NCBI GenBank assembly: GCA_963738305.1
Contig: CAVTVU010000005.1
Span: 164,167 to 228,166, forward strand
Direction of reading: 5' to 3'
Source: JBBRHQ01 sp963738305
Lineage (GTDB): Bacteria > Actinomycetota > Thermoleophilia > Solirubrobacterales > 70-9
DNA: 64,000 nucleotides
This document shows, piece after piece, positions 25,357 through 34,362 of this stretch. The notes beneath the pieces were generated by a model, which did no database searches, was not told where the DNA came from, and saw only the letters and a list, made by a program, of their open reading frames with translations. Both the position numbers and the translations under genes were made by a program. Position 1 is the first letter of the stretch; every line of letters starts with the position of its first letter.

Positions 25357-26139
25357 TCAGCCCCCCGAGGTCGAGGTCGTGGTGGAGGCGGGCGTCGCCT
25401 CGTCGCCGGTCGCGGGCGCCGGGGTGGTCGGGGTCGTGCCGGAATCGGTAGCGGCCGCCGCCGGAACCGGCGCGGCGTCGAAGGCGGCGACGATCTGGAA
25501 CTGGGCGACGAAGTCGCGGGTCTGGCAGCTGTCGCTGGTGGCGCCGCCGGCGCCCGAGGTCGTCGCCGTGCCGGCGCTCGACTGCTGGGTGCCCAGCTGC
25601 GAGGACTCCACCCCGACCCGGGTGACGCCGTCGATGTCCTTCAGCGCCGAGACGAAGCGGGCCACGGCCTCCTGCCCGCGGGCGCAGCCGACCAGCTCCA
25701 GGGCCGGCCCCGGGATCGAATCGCGCAGCGAGACGCTCGCCCCGCCGTCTACCGACACCGCGGGGCTTGCCTTCCCGGTGAGGTTGGTGAGCCAGACGTC
25801 GTCGGGGAGGATCAGGGACAGCTCGCGCATCACCCGCTCCCAGTCGAAGCGACTGTCGGCGAGGCTGGTCACGGTCGCGAACCGCTGATCGCGGACGCTC
25901 CCGAACTGGCTGTAGGCGGCGAGTCGATCGGCCCGCGCCCTGGCGATCGCGTCCTGCTGCTTCAGCTTGGCCACCTCGGCCTTGCGGTCGGAGATCTGGT
26001 TGTCGGTGATGACCAGCGCGGTGACTCCGGCGAGGGCGGCGACCAGGGCCCCGACGACGACGTAGGCGGCGGGACCGCCCCGCAGGGCGGTCCGTTCGCC
26101 GCGGCGCTCGTCGGAGGGGATGAGGTTGACGGGGCGCAC
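25357..26139 (-). CDS. pilN: Pilus alignment protein PilN-like
   Basis: 260 aa from GTG 26139. The N-terminal RPVNLIPSDERR is the conserved PilN motif that docks onto PilM. A single helix follows (YVVVGALVAALAGVTALVIT), then a coiled-coil (ISDRKAEVAKLKQQDAIARA) and the PilN domain (WERVMRELSLILPDDVWLTN). The Thr/Pro/Ala-rich C-terminus carries two Cys (GCARGQE, DSCQTRD). Spacing of 3 bp from pilM and 1 bp to pilO shows one operon. Confidence 0.88.
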   Translation of the reverse strand: MRPVNLIPSDERRGERTALRGGPAAYVVVGALVAALAGVTALVITDNQISDRKAEVAKLKQQDAIARARADRLAAYSQFGSVRDQRFATVTSLADSRFDWERVMRELSLILPDDVWLTNLTGKASPAVSVDGGASVSLRDSIPGPALELVGCARGQEAVARFVSALKDIDGVTRVGVESSQLGTQQSSAGTATTSGAGGATSDSCQTRDFVAQFQIVAAFDAAPVPAAAATDSGTTPTTPAPATGDEATPASTTTSTSGG

Positions 26140-26142
26140 AGC

Positions 26143-27228
26143 TCAACCTTCCAGGGCAAGTCCGTAGGAGAGGGTGAGGCGGGCGGCCGAGGCGTCGTCG
26201 TAGCCGGCCAGCGCGTGGGGGCGGCCGATCGCGAAGGGAAGCCCGATCACCGATTGCATGTGCTCGGCGAGGCCCGGTACGGCGCTGCCAGGGCCGCAGA
26301 GCACGACCTTCTCGATCGGGACGGCGCTCTGCTGGGCGCCGTAGAAGTCGAGCGAGGTTCGCAGCTCGTCGAGCAGCGGAGAGGCCCCCTCCTCCATTGC
26401 CGCGCGCGCGTGGGCGGCAGTCTCGGGGTCGCCGTCGATCTTCTCCAGCGGCCTTCCCAGCCCGACGTGGGCGAGCCAGAGGCGGGCGTGCTCGATCGGC
26501 AGCCCGGTGACTGCGGCCAGCTCACCCGCCGGGGCCTCGAGGCCGACCGGCGCGACCCGCGTGAACAGACAGGAGCCGTTCCTGGCCACCGCGAGATTGG
26601 TTACTGCCCCGACGTGACAGAAGAGGGTCGCCGAAGGCTGCTGGTCCGGGGCCTGCGACTCATCCCCGGGGTTCGGGGCCGCCGAGCCGAGCGCCCGGAT
26701 CATCCCGAACGCGGAGAGGTCGACCCCGACCGGCTGCAACCCGGCGCTCCGCAGCGGCTCGAGCAGGGCGAGGATCATCTCGCGTCGCGCGGCGACTACG
26801 ACGACGTCCACCTGCGCCGGCGCGCCCTCAGCGGCGGGCACCCCTCCGATGATCCGGTGGTCGAGGACCGCCTGCTCGAGGGGCATCGGGATCTGCTCCT
26901 GGGCCTGGAAGCGCACGGCGGCCTCCAGCTCGGCAGGATCGTCGATCGCCGGCAGTCGCAGGGTGCGGACCACGACCCACTGGTTGGCGACCCCGAGGCG
27001 GACCCGGCGGCTCAGTCGGTGCTCGGAGAAGACCGCGCGCAGCTGCGCCGCCAGCACCCCGGGGTCGGCCACCTCGCCGTCGCGGAAGACCGCCGCCTCC
27101 AGCGGGGCGATCGCGGTGGCGGAGAGACGCTGACTGCCGTTCGTGCGCACCTCGGCCGCGGCGATGCTGCCGGCCTCGATCTCGAGCCCGACCAGCGCGT
27201 CGTCCTTTCTCTTCTTCAGTTGGATCAT
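26143..27228 (-). CDS. pilM: Pilus assembly ATPase-like protein PilM
   Basis: 361 aa from ATG 27228 (MIQLKKRKDDALVGLEIEAG). It has the actin/FtsA-like fold: ALVGLEIEAGSIAAAEV (phosphate 1), FQAQEQIPMPLEQAVLDHRI (the PilM signature), VDVVVVAARREMILALLEPL, ATLFCHVGAVTNLAVARNG (phosphate 2) and KVVLCGPGSAVPGLAEHMQS (adenosine motif). It binds the N-terminus of PilN and couples to the cytoplasmic motor. First gene of the pilM-N-O unit. Confidence 0.92.
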   Translation of the reverse strand: MIQLKKRKDDALVGLEIEAGSIAAAEVRTNGSQRLSATAIAPLEAAVFRDGEVADPGVLAAQLRAVFSEHRLSRRVRLGVANQWVVVRTLRLPAIDDPAELEAAVRFQAQEQIPMPLEQAVLDHRIIGGVPAAEGAPAQVDVVVVAARREMILALLEPLRSAGLQPVGVDLSAFGMIRALGSAAPNPGDESQAPDQQPSATLFCHVGAVTNLAVARNGSCLFTRVAPVGLEAPAGELAAVTGLPIEHARLWLAHVGLGRPLEKIDGDPETAAHARAAMEEGASPLLDELRTSLDFYGAQQSAVPIEKVVLCGPGSAVPGLAEHMQSVIGLPFAIGRPHALAGYDDASAARLTLSYGLALEG

Positions 27229-27289
27229 CCGAGGCGCCTGCCGCAGGAGTTGGATCGGCCGATTTGGGCCGAATCTTGAAGTTGGACGC

Positions 27290-28804
27290 TCATCCCCTCG
27301 TCTCCCTGCCGACCACCCAGGCGGACTGAACCGGGTCGATGAAGTTGGGCGGCTCGACATAGCGGAGCCGGTCGTCGTAGACGTAGTTCTTGATGTAGCC
27401 GGTGTTGGAGGAGCCGTAGGTTCCGACCGGGCCGCGGAACTTCTGGGCGATCGCCCCGTGCACCGTCAGCGTCCCGAGCTGGGCGCCGCAGTTGTAGTTG
27501 TCGACGATGAACGAGTGGTTGATGGTGAGGATCGCCGCGTCGACGTTGAGGTTGGTCAGCGACCCGCTGCCGTTGGTCCCGTTCGAGCAGGGGTGGTAGA
27601 CGCGGACGAAGTTGTTGGCGATCAGGCCGAGCATCCCGCCGCCCGAGTTGGTCAGGTTGCCGTCGACCACGACGTCGTTCTCGGCGGCGATCGTCAGCTG
27701 GCCCGAGTAGCTGCCGTGGACGTAGACGTTGCCGCAGCCGGTCGCGCCGGGGTAGGTGGTCCCGAACGGAGAGTAGGCAGCGGAACAGGTGTTGTTGGTG
27801 ACGTAGACGACCCCGTTGGAGGGGAAGGGCATCGGGCCGACCGTGCCGCTGCCGGTCGTCACGGTCATGCTGTTGCCGTTCAGCGTGATGTAGATCTGGC
27901 CGTTGAACTTGTAGGCGGGCTGGGTGATGTTGGCCAGCTGCTGGTTGCTGGGCGGCGGGGTGAGGGCCCCGACGCCGCTCGTGTGGTTGCCGACGAAGTT
28001 CGGGTTGCTCGGGGTGCAGATCGAGAACCAGCCGGGGTCGGGTCCGGTCATCGAGATCTCGTCGGCGCTGGTACGGCCGAAGGTCGGCGAGCCGCAGATC
28101 CCGAGCGAGTCGTTGGTGTGCAGCGGGCCGTTGATCGTGTCGCCGGTGATGAAGGCGATCTTCGAGCAGAACTGCCCGCCCGAGTTGGGGATCGGCGAGT
28201 CGTAGCGGTGCTGCTGGTAGGTCAGCGAGCATTGCTGGGTGGCGCCGGCGACGGTCTGCGGATCGGGGCCGTAGACCACCGGGTCGGACGTCTCCAGCTG
28301 GGTGAAGTACATGTAGTCGAGGAAGCTGGCCCGCTTGAATGTGGCGACCAGCGAGACCTTGGCGTTGCCGGAGTAGCCGGTGGAGCGGATCCGGAAGGTG
28401 CCGGGCAAGGTCCCGGTCGACTCGACCATGCTCCCTACCGGGTCCGAGGTGTCACAGCTCGAGTGCCCGGTCGCCGGGATCAGCTCGATCGCATAGGTCG
28501 CCCCGGTGTTGCCCGGCACCGAGCGCCGGTTGGTCGTCGAGCCCTGCTGGTTGACGGCGTTCGGCGCCGGCACATTGGTGCAGCGGGTCCAGTAGTTGTT
28601 GTCGGAGTTGAGGTGGAAGGAGTAGTCGTCGATCCCCGCCTTGGCGGCCTCATAGGCCTGCTTGCGGTCGAGGTCTCCCCGGCTCAGGTGGACGTCGCCG
28701 CTGACCGCGGTGACCGTTCCCAGGACCAGCAGGGAGACGACGAACAGGCCCAGCGCCGTCGTCGCCATCGTGAAGCCCTGCTCTGATCTCAGTCGCGCGC
28801 TCAC
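27290..28804 (-). CDS. PilX-like pilus-tip protein with atypical prepilin signal
   Basis: 504 aa from GTG 28804, overlapping the upstream gene. The leader SARLRSEQG/FTMATTALGLFVVSLL looks like a class III prepilin signal, but mature position 5 is Thr, not Glu. The large extracellular part is rich in Asn, Gly, Thr, Ser and paired Cys. It contains GDTINGPLHTNDSLGICG, similar to the DUF4900-type domain of other PilX-like proteins, and repeated beta-strand patterns (DVVVDGNLTNSGGGMLGLIA, NFVRVYHPCSNG). It is likely a tip or adhesive minor pilin. Confidence 0.75.
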   Translation of the reverse strand: MSARLRSEQGFTMATTALGLFVVSLLVLGTVTAVSGDVHLSRGDLDRKQAYEAAKAGIDDYSFHLNSDNNYWTRCTNVPAPNAVNQQGSTTNRRSVPGNTGATYAIELIPATGHSSCDTSDPVGSMVESTGTLPGTFRIRSTGYSGNAKVSLVATFKRASFLDYMYFTQLETSDPVVYGPDPQTVAGATQQCSLTYQQHRYDSPIPNSGGQFCSKIAFITGDTINGPLHTNDSLGICGSPTFGRTSADEISMTGPDPGWFSICTPSNPNFVGNHTSGVGALTPPPSNQQLANITQPAYKFNGQIYITLNGNSMTVTTGSGTVGPMPFPSNGVVYVTNNTCSAAYSPFGTTYPGATGCGNVYVHGSYSGQLTIAAENDVVVDGNLTNSGGGMLGLIANNFVRVYHPCSNGTNGSGSLTNLNVDAAILTINHSFIVDNYNCGAQLGTLTVHGAIAQKFRGPVGTYGSSNTGYIKNYVYDDRLRYVEPPNFIDPVQSAWVVGRETRG

Positions 28805-29484
28805 TGGCAGGGGAGGTTGTTGGCGCTGGTGCTGAAGGCGGCGGGGCTGAAGCGTAGGAGCGCTGTGTCCTGGACGCTGGCGGCGGCATTCGGGTCCGTC
28901 GTCTCGGGCTGGCCCGGCGAGACCTTGAGCGCGACGCTCACCTGCACGGTGCGCGCCGCGTCGTCGGCGTCGAGCGGGGTCGGCAGCGGGGTGGGGGAGA
29001 TCTGACCGTTGCTGTAGGCGTAGTAGTGGAACGGCGCCGGGCTCGAGGCGACGCCGGTCACCAGCTGCTTGGACGACGAAGGCGTCGAGGCAAAGCTCCA
29101 GGAGGGGACCGAGCCCCCGGTCGCCGGATAGTCGTACTGGGTGAGCGTGCCCCCGTCCAGCGTCACCTCGCTGAGCACCGGGGTGGGTGCGACATCCGAG
29201 CCGGTCTGGTGCCAGAAGCGCAGCTTGGTCCCGGTGCTGTCCGTCTGCACCGGAGCGATCTGGGGCGCGACGCAGGCCGAGTGCAGGCTGTCGATCACCT
29301 GGTAGAGCGCGAGGCGCGCGCGCTGGGTCGCATCGACGCGGTCGTTGACCCTGGCGCTCTGATGCAGCGTGGTCATGATCACCGTGGTAAGTCCGAAGAG
29401 GACGAGCAGTGCCGAGGCCATCGCGACCAGCTGCTCGACCAGGGTGAAGCCACCCTGGTCGGAGATCAGGTCCCCGCCCCTCAT
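28801..29484 (-). CDS. PilW-like minor prepilin
   Basis: About 227 aa from ATG 29484. The leader ISDQGG/FTLVEQLVAMASALL has Gly at -1 and Glu at +5, with the hydrophobic helix (LLVLFGLTTVIMTTLH). The globular part includes RVDATQRARLALYQVIDSLH, typical of PilW-like minor pilins, and a single Cys pair (SACVAPQ and the C-terminal NNLPCQ). Its stop overlaps the next gene's GTG by 4 nt. Confidence 0.85.
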   Translation of the reverse strand: MRGGDLISDQGGFTLVEQLVAMASALLVLFGLTTVIMTTLHQSARVNDRVDATQRARLALYQVIDSLHSACVAPQIAPVQTDSTGTKLRFWHQTGSDVAPTPVLSEVTLDGGTLTQYDYPATGGSVPSWSFASTPSSSKQLVTGVASSPAPFHYYAYSNGQISPTPLPTPLDADDAARTVQVSVALKVSPGQPETTDPNAAASVQDTALLRFSPAAFSTSANNLPCQ

Positions 29485-30800
29485 GTGCACACCCCGCTGG
29501 TGGTCCCGGTCCCCATATAGACGTTCAGGGTGGTCCCGCTGGTCAGGTCCTGCACGAGGACGCCGCTGGACGTCTTGCGCCGGCTGCCGTTGTCGACGCA
29601 GACGGTGTAGCCGCTGTTGCTGCTCCAGGGCAGGCCCGGGTCGGACAGCTTGCCGGAGGTGTTGGTGGAGTAGGTGCGCTTGACGGCACAGGTGGTGTCG
29701 TTGACGATCACGTGCGCGTTGGACACCGCGGATCCGGGCAGCGCCGCGCCGGTACCGCTGAACACGGTCAGGTTGAGCGCCGGCAGCTGCACCTGCGCCG
29801 GCGCGCTGCCCCCGGAGGGGACGGTGACGCTGGCCATCGCGGCAGCGCCAGGCGGGTTGGGCAGGCTGTTGGGGTTCGGGTTGTTTCCCGTGCAGGAGCC
29901 GGCGTAGACGGTGTCGGGCGAGGTGAAGGGATAGACAGGCGTCGCGGTCACGGTGCTGAGGCGGGAGCCGCCGGGCGATCCGTAGGACCGCGCGGCCGTC
30001 ATCCCGGTGTTGAAGACCACGACGGAGTCCGCGCTGGAGTTGACGAGACTCGGCGAGCTGCCGATCCGCGTCTTGAAGTTGACCGGGATCGAGCCCCCCT
30101 GGTCGTACTGGAGGGCGACGGTGTAGGTCGTCCCGGCGATCACGCTGATCGTCTGCGGGCCGGGCGCGTTGCCGTCCTTGTCGACCAGCCCGGTGCCGCC
30201 GGAGGGCGTCAGCGTGTAGTTGCCCGCGTTCTGATCGGCGAAGACGGCGCACCCCGCCGAGTCGGTCGAGCCGCTGAAGGTGCCGGCCCCGGAGCCGCTC
30301 AACCCAATCCCCGCGAGCGGTACGCCCTGCGCGTTGGTCGCGGCGATCGTCAGCGTCCCGTGGTTCGGGTCTAGCGAGCCGGTGGGCGGAGCGATGATGC
30401 TCTGGATCACAACCGGGGGGCGTCCGCCGATCCCGGGCCAGGTGACCGACGACGTCGCCTTGATGTAGTCGGCCGAGGAAGACCCCTGGCCGCAGGAGGC
30501 GGTGCCGGTGGTGTCGTTGACGAACTGCCCGGTCGAGATGACCGTGAACGCGGTCCCGTCCAGGGTGACCGTGCGGGTCTGGCTGAGGCGGTTGAGCGTC
30601 GGCACCCGCAGCGAGCGCAGCCGCGCCTGGTCCTCCTGGGCGACGGCGTAGGCGGCCGAGCGGTGGCGCTGCTCGGAGGCCTGATGGCCGCTGGCCCCGA
30701 GCAGGCCGAGGGCCGCGCCGGCCACGAGCGTCGCGACCAGCGCGCTGACCAGCACCTCGATCAGCGCGAAGCCGGCCTCCGCACTCGCGCTCGGCCGCAT
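29481..30800 (-). CDS. PilV-like large minor prepilin
   Basis: About 439 aa from ATG 30800; a GTG at 30821 would add 7 residues. The leader SASAEAG/FALIEVLVSALVATLVA fits class III prepilin cleavage, with Glu at +5. The PilV-like first 100 residues lead into a larger Ser/Thr/Gly-rich region with Ig-like or carboxypeptidase-regulatory-like modules (VPLAGIGLSGSGAGTFSGST, AGNYTLTPSGG). It is much longer than usual PilV (about 180 aa), suggesting added extracellular modules. First gene of the - strand pilus operon. Confidence 0.82.
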   Translation of the reverse strand: MRPSASAEAGFALIEVLVSALVATLVAGAALGLLGASGHQASEQRHRSAAYAVAQEDQARLRSLRVPTLNRLSQTRTVTLDGTAFTVISTGQFVNDTTGTASCGQGSSSADYIKATSSVTWPGIGGRPPVVIQSIIAPPTGSLDPNHGTLTIAATNAQGVPLAGIGLSGSGAGTFSGSTDSAGCAVFADQNAGNYTLTPSGGTGLVDKDGNAPGPQTISVIAGTTYTVALQYDQGGSIPVNFKTRIGSSPSLVNSSADSVVVFNTGMTAARSYGSPGGSRLSTVTATPVYPFTSPDTVYAGSCTGNNPNPNSLPNPPGAAAMASVTVPSGGSAPAQVQLPALNLTVFSGTGAALPGSAVSNAHVIVNDTTCAVKRTYSTNTSGKLSDPGLPWSSNSGYTVCVDNGSRRKTSSGVLVQDLTSGTTLNVYMGTGTTSGVCT

Positions 30801-30943
30801 TGAGACGGGGCAGATTTTCACGGTCTTTCAGCATCGGCCCCGCACGGGTGGCGGCGGCGCAGCCAAAGTGCCCGTGGACGAATGGGGGAGAGCCGCCGGG
30901 CGAGCTTGCGCGACCGCCCTAGTACGAGTGTCTAGGTCCAATG

Positions 30944-30973
30944 CTTCAATAAGTGAAGTCTTGGCGCTATACT
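30944..30973 (+). promoter_or_regulatory. Promoter and operator of the HxlR-type regulator
   Basis: TTCAAT (30945-30950), a 17-bp spacer and TATACT (30968-30973) form a good sigma-70 promoter 15 bp before the ATG at 30988. CTTCA (30944-30948) and TGAAG (30954-30958) form a dyad across the -35, placed to let the regulator block its own promoter. Confidence 0.55.
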
Positions 30974-30987
30974 CGCTGAAGCGGGTT

Positions 30988-31341
30988 ATGAGCGCGATCA
31001 GCAACTCCCGATGCCCGGTCTGTCGCACGGCCGATGTCATCTCAGGCAAGTGGACCCTCCTGGTGATCCGGGACCTGGCTGACGGCAACAGCCGCTTCTG
31101 CGAGCTGGAGCGCTCGCTCGAGGGGATCAGCCCGCGAACCCTCTCGCTGCGCCTCCGCGCGCTCGAGGAGCAGGGCATCGTCGAGCGGCACACCTACCCC
31201 GAGGTCCCCCCGCGGGTCGAGTACGCGCTGACCGAGAAGGGTCGGGCACTGGTGCCGCTGATCGACGACATGCGCGCCTACGGCGCCAAGTGGCTCTCGG
31301 TCGAGTCGGCCGAGCAGACCGCCGCTGCGCTGACCGGCTGA
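30988..31341 (+). CDS. HxlR-family winged-helix regulator
   Basis: 117 aa from ATG 30988. Family signatures are CPVCRTADVISGKWTLLVIR at the N-terminus, SRFCELERSLEGISPRTLSL as the recognition helix, LEEQGIVERHTYPEVPPRVE for the wing, and YALTEKGRALVPLIDDM. Cys residues at the N-terminus (C-P-V-C) and in the FCELE helix could act as redox sensors, as in some HxlR/YodB relatives. The effector is unknown. The target is probably its own promoter and perhaps the large gene downstream. Confidence 0.9.
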   Translation: MSAISNSRCPVCRTADVISGKWTLLVIRDLADGNSRFCELERSLEGISPRTLSLRLRALEEQGIVERHTYPEVPPRVEYALTEKGRALVPLIDDMRAYGAKWLSVESAEQTAAALTG

Positions 31342-31421
31342 CCGCGGCTCTCACCAGCTGAAGCGCTGCAAGCAATCCTGCAGCCGCAGGATGGGGTCAG
31401 GCGTGCGAGAAGCAGCTACTC

Positions 31422-33212
31422 GTGCGTGACCCCGTCCTTCGCGAAGCACTGAGCACGCTCGCCGCCGAGGCGGCGACGCGGCTACGTTCGCTGGTCGCCA
31501 CCGGCGACGAGATCCCCTTCGACGTCGCCGAGGAGTCGGGGGAGAGCACCCAGTTCTACCGCTATGTGCCGCTGACCTCGCGCTTCGTCAGCGACCGCGA
31601 GGACGAGCTGCGCTCGCTTCCCTCGTTCGGCCCGGCCTGCGCCGCGGTCAGTGCCGCCGCCATTGCCGTGCCCTATCTCGAGGCGCGGGGGGCCACCGTC
31701 CCCGCCGACCCCGACGAGCGCGCGGCGGCGATGCTGATCTGCTTCATCGCCGACCTCTGGGAGGGAAGCGCAGAGTTCTCGCTCGACTCCGTACGGCTGC
31801 GGCGGGCCCTGGGCGAGCTGGACGCCGAGACCCGCGACGCCGGTGAGGCCGAGCTTCTGATCGCTCCGATCGTCGGCCTCCAGATGCCCCTGCCGCGCCT
31901 CCAGCTGCCGAGCGGCGTGAGGGTGGTCAGGGCCGACACCGTGGACGCGCCGATCGAGGCGATGCGCAGCGAGGGCATGGGGCGAGCAGCCTGGGAGCCG
32001 CAGTACCTGGCCCTCGCCGAGCAGGGCGAGGGCCCCGAGGGCGTGAGCGCCGCGCTCGCCCAGCTCCACGACCTGATCAGCGTGCTTCGCCTCTACCGGG
32101 AGGGCGGCATCGGCCTCGGCCCGTACGCCTTCGCCCCGGTCGGCGAGCAGAGCTGGCGCAGGATCGCCACCGGGGCCACGCCGACCAGGCCCGGCGGGTA
32201 CCAGCTCAGCGAGGACGACTCGATCGAGATCCGCGGCTTCGCGCACGACCTCGAGGTCCGCCCCGATCCCGAAGGCGCCATGGCCTGGGCCGTGGCGCGC
32301 TTCGAGATGGGATGCGAGCGGCCGACTCCGCTGGAGGGATTGAGCGATCACCTGCTCGCCCTGCGGGCGGTGCTCGAGGGGCCCGGGCCGGTCAACGCGC
32401 CGCTTCCGGCCCGCGCGGCCGCCCTGCTGCCCGACGGGCCGGACCGCGACGACGCCAACTTCCGGATCGAGCGCGCCCAGCAGCTCGAGCGCACCCAGAT
32501 GAGAGGCCGGCCGCTCGAGCCCAGCGGGGAGGACTCCTCCAGCGCGCTGGAGCTGGCGGCGTGGATCGAGGGCTGCACGCGCTCGATCCTGCGCGACGGG
32601 GCGCTCGGCTACTTCGGCGACGATCTCTGCGCCGCCGCCGACGAGACCCTGATCGCGGACGGGCTCGATGCCGGCGAGCCGGCCGACTCCCCGCAGATGG
32701 GCGGGACGGCGGAGTGGGACGCACTCGACCCCGCGGCTGCCGAGGAGCCGGAGGCGGCCGAGGAGCTGACGGAGCCTCAGCCGGCCACGGGCGAGATCTC
32801 GGTCACGCGCATCTCCCCCGAGCCGGAGCCGGAGGCGGAGCCCGAGCCCGAGCCCGAGGCGGCCGAGGAGTCGCCGACGCAGGTGCTCGAGGCGATCCCG
32901 GCCGAGCGGCCCGAGTTCCCGGAGGGCGGCACCGAGGACTGGTTCGAGGAATTCGATGAGCAAGGCGACCCGGCAAGGGAGGACGACGTGATCAACAGCG
33001 ACTGGCACGAGGACGACTCGCGACCGGCGACCCTGGAGTGGCCGATCGAAGCCATCGAGAGGCGCCGGACCGAGGGAGCGGACGGGACCGAGGATGGGCA
33101 GGAGCGGACATCCAACCCGCGCGTGCGCCATCTCTTCCCCGTTCCCGAGGATGCGGACTGGGGAGTCTCCGAGCTCGAGTACGACCGCAACCGGCGGGCG
33201 CGCGTCAGCTGA
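31422..33212 (+). CDS. Large hypothetical protein with acidic disordered tail
   Basis: 596 aa from GTG 31422. Residues ~1-420 appear folded and mostly helical (LREALSTLAAEAATRLRSLV, AAMLICFIADLWEGSAEFSL, LAQLHDLISVLRLYREGGIG, GFAHDLEVRPDPEGAMAWAV). Residues ~430-560 are strongly acidic with Pro-Glu repeats (PEPEPEAEPEPEPEAAEE). The C-terminus turns basic (RRTEGADG, RNRRARVS). There is no signal peptide or helix to span a membrane. I do not recognise the family. It lies between the HxlR regulator and the convergent ArsA pair, overlapping the latter's end by 8 bp. Confidence 0.75.
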   Translation: MRDPVLREALSTLAAEAATRLRSLVATGDEIPFDVAEESGESTQFYRYVPLTSRFVSDREDELRSLPSFGPACAAVSAAAIAVPYLEARGATVPADPDERAAAMLICFIADLWEGSAEFSLDSVRLRRALGELDAETRDAGEAELLIAPIVGLQMPLPRLQLPSGVRVVRADTVDAPIEAMRSEGMGRAAWEPQYLALAEQGEGPEGVSAALAQLHDLISVLRLYREGGIGLGPYAFAPVGEQSWRRIATGATPTRPGGYQLSEDDSIEIRGFAHDLEVRPDPEGAMAWAVARFEMGCERPTPLEGLSDHLLALRAVLEGPGPVNAPLPARAAALLPDGPDRDDANFRIERAQQLERTQMRGRPLEPSGEDSSSALELAAWIEGCTRSILRDGALGYFGDDLCAAADETLIADGLDAGEPADSPQMGGTAEWDALDPAAAEEPEAAEELTEPQPATGEISVTRISPEPEPEAEPEPEPEAAEESPTQVLEAIPAERPEFPEGGTEDWFEEFDEQGDPAREDDVINSDWHEDDSRPATLEWPIEAIERRRTEGADGTEDGQERTSNPRVRHLFPVPEDADWGVSELEYDRNRRARVS

Positions 33213-34362
33213 CCGGCGCCGCGGCGGCCAGCTCCGCCCGCTCTCGGCCGCTGGCGAACAGGTAGCGGTTGATCTGGGCCAGCCCGGCCAGATCGTGAAC
33301 GTCCTCGTCCAGGTAGGGGACCTGGATCACGCTGCGGGTTCGAAGCTCTGCCGCGAGGTGCTCGATGTTACGGGCGTCACGGTCGGCGAGCGCCTGGTAG
33401 TCGAAGAAGTTCCCGGCCACGCGCCTGGCCAGCGCCTCGTCCCCGAGCGCCCGCTCGAGGGCCGCCGCGAGGTCTTCGCCGTTCCCCCGCAGGTGCTCGG
33501 AGGGGTAGTGGACCTTGTTGACGACCACCCCGCCGAACGGGAGCTTGGCCTCGACCAGCTTGCGGTGGAAGTAGACCGTCTCCGAGATCGGCTCGCCCTG
33601 CGGGCCACATATCACCAGGAAGCAGGTGCCAGGTTCGGCGACCAGCTCGTTGACCCGCTTGGCCCGCTCCTGGAACCCGTCGACCATGCTGCTGAAGGCG
33701 GTGAAGAATTCCGAGAGGTCGGCCAGAAGGTCGAAGCCGACGATCTTCTTCAGCACCGAGAGGGCGACCGTGGCGCTTCGGCCGGCCATCTTGGCGGCGA
33801 ACCCGGTCGGTCGCATGAACACGCGCAGGGAGCGACCCTCGATGAACTGGGTAAGTCGCCGCGGCGCGTCGAGGAAGTCGAGGGCGTTGCGGCTGGGCGG
33901 GGTGTCGAGGACGAGCAGGTCGAACTCGCCCCCGGAGTGAAGCTCGAAGAGCTTCTCCATCGCCATGTACTCCTGGGAGCCGGCGAGGGCGTTGGAAATC
34001 TGCTGGTAGATGCGGTTCTCCAGCACCCGGTCGCGCGATTCCTCGTCGGGAGCGTGGCGCCTGACCAGCTCGTCGAAGGTCGCCTTCGCGTCGAGCATCA
34101 TCGCCCACAGCTCTCCCGAGATCTCGATCCCCTGCTTCTCGAACAGCGCCGGGTCGACCATCTTCGCCTCGTTGCCGAGCTCCTCGAGGCCCAGGGAGTC
34201 GGCCAGCCGCTTGGCTGGGTCGATCGTCAGCACGCAGACCTTCTTGCCGCGCTCGGCCATGCCGGCTGCTATCGCCGCCGAGGTGGTCGTCTTGCCGACC
34301 CCGCCGGAGCCGGCACAGATGCAGATCCCCTTCCCCTCGAGCACCTCGCCGATCGCCGGCAT
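33205..34362 (-). CDS. ArsA/GET3-type ATPase, second of a pair
   Basis: 385 aa. Deviant Walker A is GSGGVGKTTTSAAIA, switch I includes LTIDPAKRLADSLG and the DTPPSRNALDFLD box is present, as in the ArsA/GET3 family. There is only one ATPase half, so it must dimerise, probably with the neighbouring gene product. The arrangement matches mycobacterial Rv3679-Rv3680 (BagA/BagB), a heterodimer tied to stress tolerance and not to arsenite export. Its ATG overlaps the upstream stop (TGATG). Family membership is clear; the role is inferred. Confidence 0.85.
   Translation of the reverse strand: MPAIGEVLEGKGICICAGSGGVGKTTTSAAIAAGMAERGKKVCVLTIDPAKRLADSLGLEELGNEAKMVDPALFEKQGIEISGELWAMMLDAKATFDELVRRHAPDEESRDRVLENRIYQQISNALAGSQEYMAMEKLFELHSGGEFDLLVLDTPPSRNALDFLDAPRRLTQFIEGRSLRVFMRPTGFAAKMAGRSATVALSVLKKIVGFDLLADLSEFFTAFSSMVDGFQERAKRVNELVAEPGTCFLVICGPQGEPISETVYFHRKLVEAKLPFGGVVVNKVHYPSEHLRGNGEDLAAALERALGDEALARRVAGNFFDYQALADRDARNIEHLAAELRTRSVIQVPYLDEDVHDLAGLAQINRYLFASGRERAELAAAAPVS

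Noticed and set aside
23694..33940. Long open frames antisense to pilus and ATPase genes
   Set aside because: They mirror the codon structure of clearly recognised genes on the other strand, as expected in very GC-rich DNA, and have Arg/Pro-rich non-protein-like composition.
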